This document shows positions 1 to 8,597 of a DNA stretch of 64,000 nt, in pieces; the first letter of the stretch is position 1; every line of letters starts with the position of its first letter. The notes beneath the pieces are model-generated. The model ran no database searches, was not told where the DNA came from, and worked only from the letters and a program-made list of their open reading frames with translations. Position numbers and translations under genes: made by a program. The stretch lies in NCBI GenBank assembly GCA_963777595.1, contig CAVZRE010000016.1, positions 1-64,000 on the forward strand, in the 5' to 3' direction. This DNA comes from CAVVFX01 sp963777595. Lineage in GTDB: Bacteria; Acidobacteriota; Terriglobia; Bryobacterales; Bryobacteraceae.

Positions 1-1476
1 ACTTTCCGCGAAGTTATTAATCGGTCGGAACGAGCGAGTGGGTAAGGTGTAGACGAGTGCCGGTCCGTCCGGGACGATGGCGGTTACCACACCAGCCCCC
101 GCCCACGGACGAACCGGCCATGATATCCTCGCACACTCCGCCCTGTCGGTGCCAGTGGTTTTCCACGCTGGCCAAGGGGCTCGACCCACGCTCGGCGCGA
201 CGACTCGCGGCCCTGTTCCTGGGTCTGATCCTGGCCCGCGGGCGCAAGACCCTCAGTTGTTGGATCCGCGCGGCCCAACTGTCGAGCCAATACCGCCGGT
301 GCTACGCCACCGTCGCCGCGACCGGGCGACGGCCCGAACGGGTCGCCATGCTCCTGCTCCTCGAACTCATCAAGCCCCTGGTGGCCGATGCTTCGCGTCT
401 GGTGCTGGCCCTCGACGACACCCCCACTCAGCGGTACGGGCCGAAGGTGCAGGGCGCCGGAGTGCATCACAACCCGACACCGGGACCCGCCGGCAGCCCA
501 TTCGTGTACGGGCACGTGTGGGTGGTTCTCGGGCTGTTGGTGACGCACCCGCTGGGCGGGATCGTGGCCTTGCCCCTGTTGGCGCGCCTGTACATCCGCC
601 AGAAGAACCTCGGGGCCATCCCCGCAAAGCACCGGCCCGCGTTTGCGACCAAGTTGGTGATGGCGGTTGAACTGGTCCGATGGGCTCACGGGTGGCTGAA
701 ATTGTGGGGCCAAGCGGTGTGGGTGGTGGCCGACGGGGCGTACGCCAAAGCCCCGGTGCTCAAGCCCCTGCTCGCGCTCGGGGTGACGGTGGTGAGCCGA
801 CTCCGCAAGGACGCGGCCCTGTGGTCCGTGCCCCCGGCCCGGGAGCCGAACACGCGTGGGCGCCCGCGCGTGTACGGGACACAACGGGTGTCCTTGGCCA
901 AGCGGGCCGGGCACCCGGGCGGGTGGGTCACAGGGGCGTTCACGGTGTACGGGAAGCCGGTGGAGAAGCGGTACAAGACGTTCGTGGCCACGTGGCGCCC
1001 GGCCGGGGGTGCCATTCGGGTGGTGCTCGTGGACGAGCCGACCGGGTGGGTGGCGTTCTTTTGCACCGACACGCAAGCAACGGTGGCCGACATCCTCGGA
1101 CTCGTGGCCGACCGGTTCAGCCTGGAAACGTGCTTCCGCGATCTGAAACAGATTGTCGGAGCGGGCCAGCAGCAGGTGCGTGGGGTGGCGTCGAACGTGG
1201 GGTGCTTCCACCTGTGCGTGTGGGCCTTCACGATGACCGAGGTGTGGGCTTGGAACCAAAAAGGCGAGGATCTGGTGGCGCATCGGTGTGCCTCGCCGTG
1301 GGACGATCCGATCCGGCGTCCGAGCCACGCGGACAAACGCCGGGCGTGGCAGCGTGTGCTGTTGACCGAGGAAATTCAGGCCGTTGTGGGCCAACACCAC
1401 GACCCGGCACAAATTCAGGAACTCGCACAGCGGTGCCTCGATCTCGCTGCGTGAGCGCTATAACTTCGCGGAAAGT
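1..1476 (+). mobile_element. Complete insertion sequence with 17-bp perfect terminal inverted repeats
   Basis: The first 17 bases (ACTTTCCGCGAAGTTAT) recur as an exact reverse complement at 1460-1476, bracketing a single transposase gene. The left repeat is the first base of the window, so the left target-site duplication cannot be seen and the contig may have been broken at this repeated element. The right flank begins ACAGGTCT. Only one copy is present in the window. Confidence 0.88.
120..1454 (+). CDS. DDE transposase (IS4/IS701-like)
   Basis: This gene encodes the transposase of the IS element, which cuts and joins the terminal repeats. Numbered from the ATG at 120, candidate catalytic acidic residues are in LALDDTP (about D99/D100), VADGAYAK (about D205) and DRFSLETCFRDLKQ (about E336). 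The last has the R-x3-E-x6-K spacing of the YREK signature of the IS4 group. The frame is open from 57, but the ATG at 120 fits the usual compact N-terminus better. The stop lies 5 bp before the right inverted repeat, as is normal for a one-gene IS. Length (444 aa) and motifs suggest an intact enzyme. The exact family (IS4, IS701 or a relative) is uncertain. Confidence 0.85.
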   Translation: MISSHTPPCRCQWFSTLAKGLDPRSARRLAALFLGLILARGRKTLSCWIRAAQLSSQYRRCYATVAATGRRPERVAMLLLLELIKPLVADASRLVLALDDTPTQRYGPKVQGAGVHHNPTPGPAGSPFVYGHVWVVLGLLVTHPLGGIVALPLLARLYIRQKNLGAIPAKHRPAFATKLVMAVELVRWAHGWLKLWGQAVWVVADGAYAKAPVLKPLLALGVTVVSRLRKDAALWSVPPAREPNTRGRPRVYGTQRVSLAKRAGHPGGWVTGAFTVYGKPVEKRYKTFVATWRPAGGAIRVVLVDEPTGWVAFFCTDTQATVADILGLVADRFSLETCFRDLKQIVGAGQQQVRGVASNVGCFHLCVWAFTMTEVWAWNQKGEDLVAHRCASPWDDPIRRPSHADKRRAWQRVLLTEEIQAVVGQHHDPAQIQELAQRCLDLAA

Positions 1477-1884
1477 ACAGGTCTCCGCGACGCCTCCGAC
1501 ACGCGGCCTTCCGGCTGTCACGCATAAAGCCGCCGCCGGGCCGGATCAAGCACCGGCTTCCGTTGCGAAACGGCGGCGAGCTAAGGCGGCCAGCCGCCAA
1601 GCTCGCCAGTGCCGTTTCGTTCTCACCCGATGCTTGACCGGACGCGAACAACGCTCCCGGCCTGGAGCGGCTTTTGTTGCGGTGCCATCAGGCCGCGATG
1701 GTCGCAGCCGGTCACGGGTGGACCGTATCCGCGATCCGCCCCCAGCGAAAGGATTCGCCTATGGCCCACCAGTTCTGCTTGCGCTTTCCCCCCGTTTCTG
1801 CTACCGCCAGTTGCTCAACCCGTTCACCGTTTCCCGCGATGGCGAAGCAACAGTCCCTATTCGATCCGGAGGAGGATCCACCCG
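1477..1884. other. 408 bp without a convincing gene
   Basis: This stretch between the IS and the methylase remnant is open in several frames because of its GC content, but no translation resembles a known protein. It ends in a strong ribosome binding site (GGAGGAGGA, about 1868-1876) for the small ORF that follows. It is probably the leader of the degraded mobile-element operon. Confidence 0.4.
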
Positions 1885-2119
1885 ATGCTCTACAAGACGA
1901 TCGTCCTGGAACTGCTCCAGGAGCAGTACCCGGCGCTCCACCACCGCCTGCGGCTGAGCCGGACGCTGCTGCGGGAACTGGACCGCTACGCGACCGACCT
2001 GCGGACGACATACCTCAAGTGGATCGCGCTGGGGACGGACGCCAGCGCGGCGCGGGAACTGGCGGTCGAGGAATTGCAGGACACGGCTCGCCCAGGAATC
2101 CGCCCGGCTCGAAGCGTAA
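1885..2119 (+). pseudogene. Small helical protein of a methylase operon, frameshifted near its end
   Basis: A GGAGGAGGA ribosome binding site precedes the ATG (MLYKTIVLELLQEQYPAL...). The charged helical reading runs to ELAVEELQD near 2080. It then continues in the next frame as RLAQESARLEA and stops at TAA 2117-2119, as if one base had been gained near 2082. The restored protein would be about 78 aa. Its role is unknown. It sits directly before, and would overlap or abut, the start of the methylase reading, as small partner genes of plasmid and ICE methylase operons often do. Confidence 0.5.
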
Positions 2120-3644
2120 CCCGGAGCCTGTTCGACGAGGTCGACGAAGCCCCTCCCGAAGCACCCGTCACCCCACCCGTTGCTCCGCCTCCTCCACCCG
2201 CCTCCCCTCTCCACGCTTTCCAGTGGCGAGAAATCCAAAGCCCGCGACATCCTCGCCGCGATCAAGACCCTGCAACAGGTCGAACGGGACGAAGCGGCCG
2301 GCAACGCCCGAGGAGCGGGACGTGCTCGCGCGGTTTCCCGGCTTCGGTGCGGTGGCCCTCTCGATCTTCCCGAACCCGGTCACGGGCACGTACAAGGACG
2401 AGTCCTGGCAGGCGCTCGGCGAGGAACTGCAAATCCCTCCTCACCGCCGACGAGTACGCCAGCGCCAAGCGGACCACCTTCAACGCCTTCTACACCTCGC
2501 CCACCGTCATCACCGCCATGCACGCGGCCCTGACGCGCCTCGGCGTTCCCGAAGGCGCCTCGTGCTGGAGCCGGGGTGCGGCACCGGCAATTTCCTGCTC
2601 GAAGGCCAGCGCTACATCGGGGTGGAGCAGGATTCGATCTCCGGCCGCATCGCCCGCGCCCGCCATCCCGACCAGGACATCCGGATCGAGAACTTCGCCG
2701 ACACGAAGCTGCCGGAACTCGACGCGGTCATCGGCAACGTCCCGTTCGCCGATGTTCGGCTCGATTACCACGGGCAGAAGTTCGCCCTGCACGACTTCTT
2801 CCTGGCCAAGTCAGTTGACTCACTGGCGCCCGGTGGCGTGCTGGCGCTGGTGACCTCGCATTACACGCTGGACAAACAGAACGCCGCGATCCGCGAATAC
2901 CTCGCCGCCAAAGCCGACTTCCTCGGCGCGATCCGCCTGCCCTCGGACGCGTTCAAGCGGGAGGGCACCGCGGTCGTCACCGACATCGTGTTCCTGCGCA
3001 AGCGCGACCCGGGCGAACCTCCGCGCCATGCCGATCCCGACTGGCTGAAAGCGGAGCCGGTCGAGATCGAAGGCGTCACGGTTCCCATCAACCGCTACTT
3101 CCTGAACAATCCGCAGCAGGTACTCGGCACCTACACCAGCAAAGACTCGCTCTACGGCGAGGGCTACGGCGTCCGGTCGAACGGCGACCTGGCCCAGCAA
3201 CTCCGTGACGCCGTCGCGCGGCTGCCCGAACTGCCTACCCGGGAACCGCGCTCGCAGACCGCACCAGCGGCCGCGTTCGTGCCCCCTCCCCCCGAACGCC
3301 ACATCGCCGAAGGCAGCTTCTTCGTCCACGACCAGCGCATCCACCAGGTCGTAGACGGCCAGTCCGCTCCCGTGGTCTATGGCGGCTCGGAACTGTGGCG
3401 CATGGCGGACTCGTCGGCCGGCGTATGGCGCGCGCTGATCGAACTGCGCGACCGGTCGCGGCGCGTGTTGCAGTCTCAGAACGAGGGCTGGCCCGAACCG
3501 AACCGCGAGGAGGCCCGCCGCGAATTGAACCGCGCCTACGACCGCTTCGTCTCCGCCTTCGGGCCGATCAACAAGACCACCTTCAGCTCGACTGCCGACG
3601 GGTCGGTGATCCGGCGCATGCCCAACCTCGTGAAGAGGAGGTGA
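2115..3644 (+). pseudogene. N-terminal fragment of a DarB-like N6-adenine methylase/helicase
   Basis: The reading changes frame several times between about 2200 and 2565. The pieces, in order, are TLSSGEKSKARDILAAIKTL, ATPEERDVLARFPGFGAVAL, SLLTADEYASAKRTTFNAFY and then LVLEPGCGTGNF. From there about 1,080 bp are clean. Motif I (LEPGCGTGNF) binds S-adenosylmethionine. The motif IV equivalent is GNVPFAD, a variant of NPPY that I associate with the very large methylase-helicase proteins of phages and integrative elements (P1 DarB type, often above 1,500 aa). The frame ends at 3644 after MPNLVKRR, where full-length relatives continue into a helicase region, so the protein is severed. It is a decayed relic and unlikely to be active. 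Confidence 0.72.
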
Positions 3645-3679
3645 AGGGCAAGTTTTTGAAAGCCAATAGGAGGCGATTT

Positions 3680-4942
3680 ATGAAACGTACAATCCTGATT
3701 TCCGTGGCGGCGGTGACCCTGACAGCCGCGGAGCCACAACACTATACCGTCACCGACCTCGGGCCGGTGGGCCAATATGGCCAGCCGTTCAGTGTTTCGA
3801 ACAATGAACTCATAGCCGGAGTGGATGCTTCGGGCGGCGCGTCACACGCGGTCGTCTGGTACAAGGGACAGAAGACAGACACCAGCGGCAACGGATTTGG
3901 AGGCCTGAACAGTATCGGATTTGACATCAACATTAAGGGGCAATTTGTGGGTGAGGCGGAAACGTCCACGCCGAGCCCTTACCGCGAGGACTTTTGCGGC
4001 TTCGGTACCAACGTTGTGTGTCTGCCGTTCACGTGGCAGTTCGGCTTAATGACGCCCCTTCCGACGCTTGGCGGCGAAAGCGGTCTCGCCAACTGGATTA
4101 ACAGTCGGGGCGAGGTGACGGGTATGGCCGAGAACTCCAAGTGGGATACCGCCTGCCCACCCCCGCAAAGGTTCGAGTTCAAACCGGTCGTATGGGTTAA
4201 CGGCCAGGTCCAGGAACTCCCTACCATCTCCGGCGACTCGGAAGGTGGCGCGTTCGGAATCAATGACAACGGCCAGGTTGTCGGTGCGTCGGGCAGTTGC
4301 TCAACTTATAACCCGTACTTCCTGGCCAATTTCCAAGCTCTTCACGCTTTGGTCTGGCAAACGGGTACAGTGATCGATATCGGCAATCTGGGCGGCACCG
4401 GTAAGGGGGGAGGAAACATCGCATTTGGCATCAACAACAAAGGTCAGGTGGTCGGTAATTCTGACCTGCCCGGCGACAAGGTCACTCATGCCTTCCTCTG
4501 GCAAAGCGGCAATCTGGCCGATCTCGGCACCCTTCCCGGGGACGTTTTCAGCGCCGCCATCGCTATTAACGATAGTGGCGTTGTGGCTGGCCTCTCGCAG
4601 GATAAGGATGGGAATCCGCGCGCGATGGTTGTGCAAAACGGAGTGATGAGCGATCTGAACGACCTCACTCCTGTTGATTCACCGCTGTTCCTGTTGCTCG
4701 CATGTTCTATCAATTCTAATGGGGAGATCATAGGCCAGGCGGTGGATGAGAGTGGAGAGGTTCACGGCTATCTGGCGGTTCCGAGCCCCGGTGCGGCTCC
4801 AATATCGAGCATTTCGCCTGCATTGCAAACTCCGGCCCGACCCAAGGTTCTCTCCGAACGGGCCCGCAAGGCCCTTCAGCAGCGACTGCCGTTCGGCCGG
4901 TTCGCAGCCTATCGCCGTCTCGAAGATGGCAATCGCCAGTAG
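3680..4942 (+). CDS. Secreted HAF-repeat protein
   Basis: The ATG at 3680 follows an AGGAGG at 3668-3673. The first ~18 residues (MKRTILISVAAVTLTAAE) look like a short signal peptide. The remaining ~400 aa are imperfect repeats of the type 'GINDNGQVVGAS...HALVWQTG...DLGTLGG', recognisable as HAF (extracellular) repeats, predicted to form a beta-propeller-like exported protein. No catalytic motif is visible and the function of the family is unknown. It begins about 35 bp after the broken methylase. The C-terminal half is paralogous to the minus-strand gene at 5809-7888, down to the last helix (LSERARKALQQRL here, LSDAARKQLQQHV there). Confidence 0.8.
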   Translation: MKRTILISVAAVTLTAAEPQHYTVTDLGPVGQYGQPFSVSNNELIAGVDASGGASHAVVWYKGQKTDTSGNGFGGLNSIGFDINIKGQFVGEAETSTPSPYREDFCGFGTNVVCLPFTWQFGLMTPLPTLGGESGLANWINSRGEVTGMAENSKWDTACPPPQRFEFKPVVWVNGQVQELPTISGDSEGGAFGINDNGQVVGASGSCSTYNPYFLANFQALHALVWQTGTVIDIGNLGGTGKGGGNIAFGINNKGQVVGNSDLPGDKVTHAFLWQSGNLADLGTLPGDVFSAAIAINDSGVVAGLSQDKDGNPRAMVVQNGVMSDLNDLTPVDSPLFLLLACSINSNGEIIGQAVDESGEVHGYLAVPSPGAAPISSISPALQTPARPKVLSERARKALQQRLPFGRFAAYRRLEDGNRQ

Positions 4943-5808
4943 TTTTGGTCCACACAAGAAATCGTTGCGACATGGGCGAAGCATATCGAAGCCCATATTG
5001 AACTACCAGAGTTGGTGAATGATGACCGGCGGGAATTTCGCACCCTGTCTGGGTTCGGAGCGGTCCGGTTAAAGATGCGAAGTGCCGCGCCTCACCGAGA
5101 GCCCCGTTGTGACACTCAATAGCGGGGTGCCCGGGTAAGCAGTTCTGCCCACCAGCGTTTGCGGCTTGGGAGATAGGTTCCGCTCCGGAGCCCATCGATT
5201 TGCACCTCCGGGTGACTCAGAGTGCGCTCGAAAAGAGCGGCAGCCCACGGCGCCGGGCGAAAACTTCACTTAGCCCAAAGTCCGGTTGGGTGAAGTTGAC
5301 CTTCCGTGACAACTACGGTGATGTCATTCTCCCTGAACGCCGTTTTTTGCCAAGCGACCAATTTGCATGTTGGCAGGCTGTTCGCACCACTAGGGAATCC
5401 GCTCAGCAAGAGGACGGCAGAGGCTTTCCAGATTCCGCTGCGGGATAGTTTACGATAACGCGCAGGTTACCGTTCATCGGGGGCGATTTCCGGGCGTGAA
5501 TGGCTGGGAAAGCACGTCGCCATCACGGCGGAGGTACGTAACTTAACTTCCGGATGCCCGACAAACTAAGGGTTGAAGAGGACCGTAAACACTGCGGCGT
5601 CTGGGCGGATGTATAGAACAAAAAGCCACGTTGCTTGCAAGTGGCCAACCTTAACGTCTGCCGGCTACTCTCAGGGAAGCGGTTTCAGCAACCGGACACC
5701 ACCGCCTCCGTGGAACAACTCTGGTGTCCGGTTCTGGCACTTGCGTATCTGATTGGTGCCGCGCGTAAAAAGGTTTAGTGGAACCGGTTCAAGCACTCGC
5801 GGACTTCA
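4943..5808. other. 866-bp spacer between two convergent HAF genes
   Basis: No recognisable gene was found. One open frame (5200-5448, 82 codons) has no ribosome binding site and no family resemblance. A weak hairpin on the minus strand (GCCAC 5625-5629 pairing with GTGGC 5641-5645, followed by a T tract when read on the minus strand) could end transcription of the minus-strand HAF gene, but its stem is only 5 bp. A stronger inverted repeat lies at 5690-5733. Confidence 0.45.
5690..5733. repeat. 12-bp perfect inverted repeat with 20-nt loop
   Basis: AACCGGACACCA at 5690-5701 is matched by its exact reverse complement at 5722-5733. It lies between the 3' ends of the two convergent HAF genes. 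There is no T tract, so it is not a classical terminator. It could act as a bidirectional hairpin or be the relic of a small mobile element. Confidence 0.6.
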
Positions 5809-7888
5809 TCAAGGCGCGACAAGCCGTCCGATTTGGCCGGAGCGCACGTGTTGTTGCAGTTGCTTACGGGCGGCGTCGGACAGAACTACGCGTTTCTTAG
5901 CCTCTTGTAACGCAGGGACCATGCTTTCGCTTCCGGCCGGAGTGCCGATCGGAGTCGCCAGAAAAGCATGTGCTTCACCTGCTTCGGTCACGCCGATACC
6001 GGCAAGCTCTCCCCGGGAATTGATGGAGCAGCCAAGGATCAGAAAAAGCGGCGAATTGGCGGGGATGAGGCTATTCAGATCGGTGACGACGCCGCCGGGC
6101 TGCTGAACGAATGCCGTCAGATTAAAGTCCTTGTCGAATGAGGCGCCGATCATTTCGCCGGCGTCGTTGATGCCAAGGACGCCGCTCGCCACATCGCCGG
6201 GAAGGGTCCCGACATCCTGCATGCCCGTTTCCTTGCTCCATACGAAACCGTGGAAGGTCTCATCGCCCGCGAGATCGGAAACGCCGACCGCCTGACCCAG
6301 GTTATTGATGCCCAAAGCAATAATTCCCATTCCATTTCCCGTCCCGCCAAGGGTGCCGAGGTTGGTCACCGTTCCCGTCTGCCAGAGCAAGGCATGATGC
6401 GCCGCCAGATAGGTTCCATTACCCTGCAAGGTCCCGCAATCGCCCGATGCACCGGCAGCCTGGCCGCTGTCGTTGATGGAGAAAGCGTAGCCGTTCACGT
6501 CCGAACCGAACGTCGGGAGTTCCTCGATCTGGCCATTCTCCCAGATGACCGGTTTGAACTGGAATTTCTGAGGAGATGGGCATGCCGGGTCTAGCTTGAA
6601 GTTCTCTGCAGTCCCGACGATTTCGCCGCGATTGTTGATCCATGAAGCCTGGCCGTTGAAGCCTCCTAGGGTGGGCAGGGGCGTCATGGCGCCGTATTGC
6701 CAGAAGAAGGGTACGCACGCTGCGCCCTTGCGACGGAAACCCATCCGCTTTGACGCCGCAGAAGTCTTCGCCATTTGCATCGGCAAATGTTGTTTCGGCT
6801 GCACCGACGGCCTGTGCCCTGGTGTTCACGGCGAGCGCCAGGCTGTTCAGTCCTCCGAGTCCGGGTGAGCCTACGTCTATCTTGAGCCCTTTGTCCCAAA
6901 GGACGGCATGCAGGGTGCCATCGGCGGCGGTCAACGCGCCGCTGAGCAGACCATTGTCGGCCATGACATAGGGCTGGCCCGGAGGCCCGCCCACCGGCCC
7001 GAGGTCGGTGATGTTATAGCGAGTGGAGGGACGCGGAGTGCTCATCAGAAAACCATGGGTCAAACCGCTAACTGTGCAGCGCCCCACGATGTTGCCGGAC
7101 GCGTCGATCGCAGTAGCCCCGGTAAAGGTGGCGCCGGGGTAATCGATGCTGATGAGTTTGCCTCCTCGCAGCAGGAAGGCATGGTTGACAGCGGCCGCAT
7201 CCGTATAGCGGCCGACGATGTCGCCGGCAGCGTTGGTTCCGGTCGCGATCGTAGCGCTTGCCGCGGGGTAGTCGATCGACGTGAAATCGCCGTTGCTGAG
7301 TAGGAAGCCGTGAGCCGCAGTGGTGATCTTATACGCACCCACGATGTCTCCTTGCGGGCCGATGCCGTTGATTCCGTCGGTAATCGAACCTGGAAAGTCT
7401 ATGGGAGTGAAGCGCCCCCCGGTCAACACAAAGCTGTGATTCACGTTGTCGGCGAGAGTGTAGTAGCCGACAATCTCGCCGCTTGGGGTGACTCCGATCG
7501 CGGTCGTAAAGGTAGCGCCGGGATAATCGATGTTGGTGAAGATCCCACCGGTGCTGAGAACAAAGCCATGGTGTGTGCCGGTTAGTGTGGTTCCATATTC
7601 GCCGGCGATGTTGCCGCGGTCGTCGATGCCGTTCAGCAAGGTTACCGCTGCTCCAGGGAAATCGATCGGCGTATAATTACCTTCGCTCAACAGGAAGCCA
7701 TGGGATGATTTATCGGCGATCGTGTAGAATCCTACGATATCGCCGCGAGAATTGATTCCCCAGGATTGCGTGCTGGCGGCTCCCGGGAAGTCGATGGTTT
7801 GAAACGTCGGTGTCTGTCCGTCAAGGTTAGATGTTACGCCCAGCGCGATGCTGAGCGCGAGTAAGTTGAGTATCGGTTTTGGTCGCAT
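5809..7888 (-). pseudogene. Two-part HAF-repeat secreted protein with one frameshift
   Basis: The ATG at 7888 (MRPKPILNLLALSIALG, signal peptide) is preceded by GGAGGA. The first ~260 residues contain about six ~45-aa repeats built on 'F..IDYPGATFT.A.GI...GDIVG.Y'. The second part (from YNITDLGPVG) is a HAF-repeat domain paralogous to the protein at 3680-4942. The reading changes frame between about 6715 and 6745, since ...GEDFCGVKADGFP is continued in another frame by CVPFFWQYGAMTPLPTLGG. Either the gene is broken or the assembly has a one-base error. Restored, it would be about 690 aa, an exported repeat protein of unknown function. Confidence 0.7.
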
Positions 7889-8009
7889 ATGTCTGTCCTC
7901 CACCACAGAAGGCGCGGAGTGCGAGAGAAAACGCTCACGGGGCCGCTAAATTTCTTAAAGAGAGCACGGGCGGTATAATTCAACCACTACGCGAGGGGAG
8001 GACGGTGTT

Positions 8010-8597
8010 GTGGACGATGTGAGTAAGCTGCTCCGCGCCTGGAGCGATGGAGATCGGCAGGCATTGGAAGAACTGACCCCGATCGTCTATGCGGAACTTC
8101 GCCGCCTGGCGCATCACTATATGAAAGGGGAGCGCACCGGCCACAGCATGCAGACGACGGCCCTGGTTCATGAAGCCTATATGCGCCTGGTGGAATATAA
8201 GCGAATGCAATGGCAAAATCGCGCTCATTTTTTCGCGATTTCGGGCCAACTCATGCGGCGCATTCTGGTGGAGAATGCACGGCGCCATAATCTGAAACGA
8301 GGCGGCGGCGTCCAGCACATCTCGCTCGACGAGGGGGTCGTGGTGGACGGGGAAAGAGCCGCGGATCTGGTGGCCCTGGATGATGCCATGAGCGCGCTGG
8401 CGAAACTCGATCCGCGCAAGGTGGAAGTGGTCGAAATGCGTTTTTTCGGCGGGCTGAGCGTGGAAGAGACAGCCGAAGTGCTCAACGTTTCGCCGGTCAC
8501 CGTGAGACGGGACTGGAGCGCGGCCAAGATCTGGTTGTATCGCGAACTGGTGGGCGGGACGGACGATGGAATTGGATCGCTGGAAACAAGTCGATAA
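8010..8597 (+). CDS. ECF sigma factor (TIGR02999/Sig-70_X6 type)
   Basis: This is a 195-aa extracytoplasmic-function sigma factor. Region 2 spans roughly residues 25-95 (TTALVHEAYMRLVEY, NRAHFFAISGQLMRRILVENARR). Region 4 spans about 130-185, with the helix-turn-helix VEETAEVLNVSPVTVRRDW. The GTG start at 8010 is preceded by GAGGGGAGG. Its 3' end overlaps the start of the protein kinase gene by 32 bp, indicating co-translation. In Acidobacteriota and Planctomycetes this sigma subfamily is typically paired with Hanks-type kinases and lacks a classical anti-sigma factor. Control by the adjacent kinase is therefore likely, but this is inferred from family and position. Confidence 0.9.
   Translation: MDDVSKLLRAWSDGDRQALEELTPIVYAELRRLAHHYMKGERTGHSMQTTALVHEAYMRLVEYKRMQWQNRAHFFAISGQLMRRILVENARRHNLKRGGGVQHISLDEGVVVDGERAADLVALDDAMSALAKLDPRKVEVVEMRFFGGLSVEETAEVLNVSPVTVRRDWSAAKIWLYRELVGGTDDGIGSLETSR

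Noticed and set aside
84..1412. Long minus-strand open frame opposite the transposase (442 codons)
   Set aside because: It is the antisense shadow of the transposase gene. GC-rich codon use removes stops, and the translation is rich in His, Arg and Pro and resembles nothing.
5200..5448. 82-codon plus-strand frame in the HAF spacer
   Set aside because: No ribosome binding site, no recognised domain and no homologous neighbour, so it was left as intergenic.
5625..5645. Rho-independent terminator for the minus-strand HAF gene
   Set aside because: The stem is only 5 bp and lies ~165 bp past the stop, too weak to list as a terminator.
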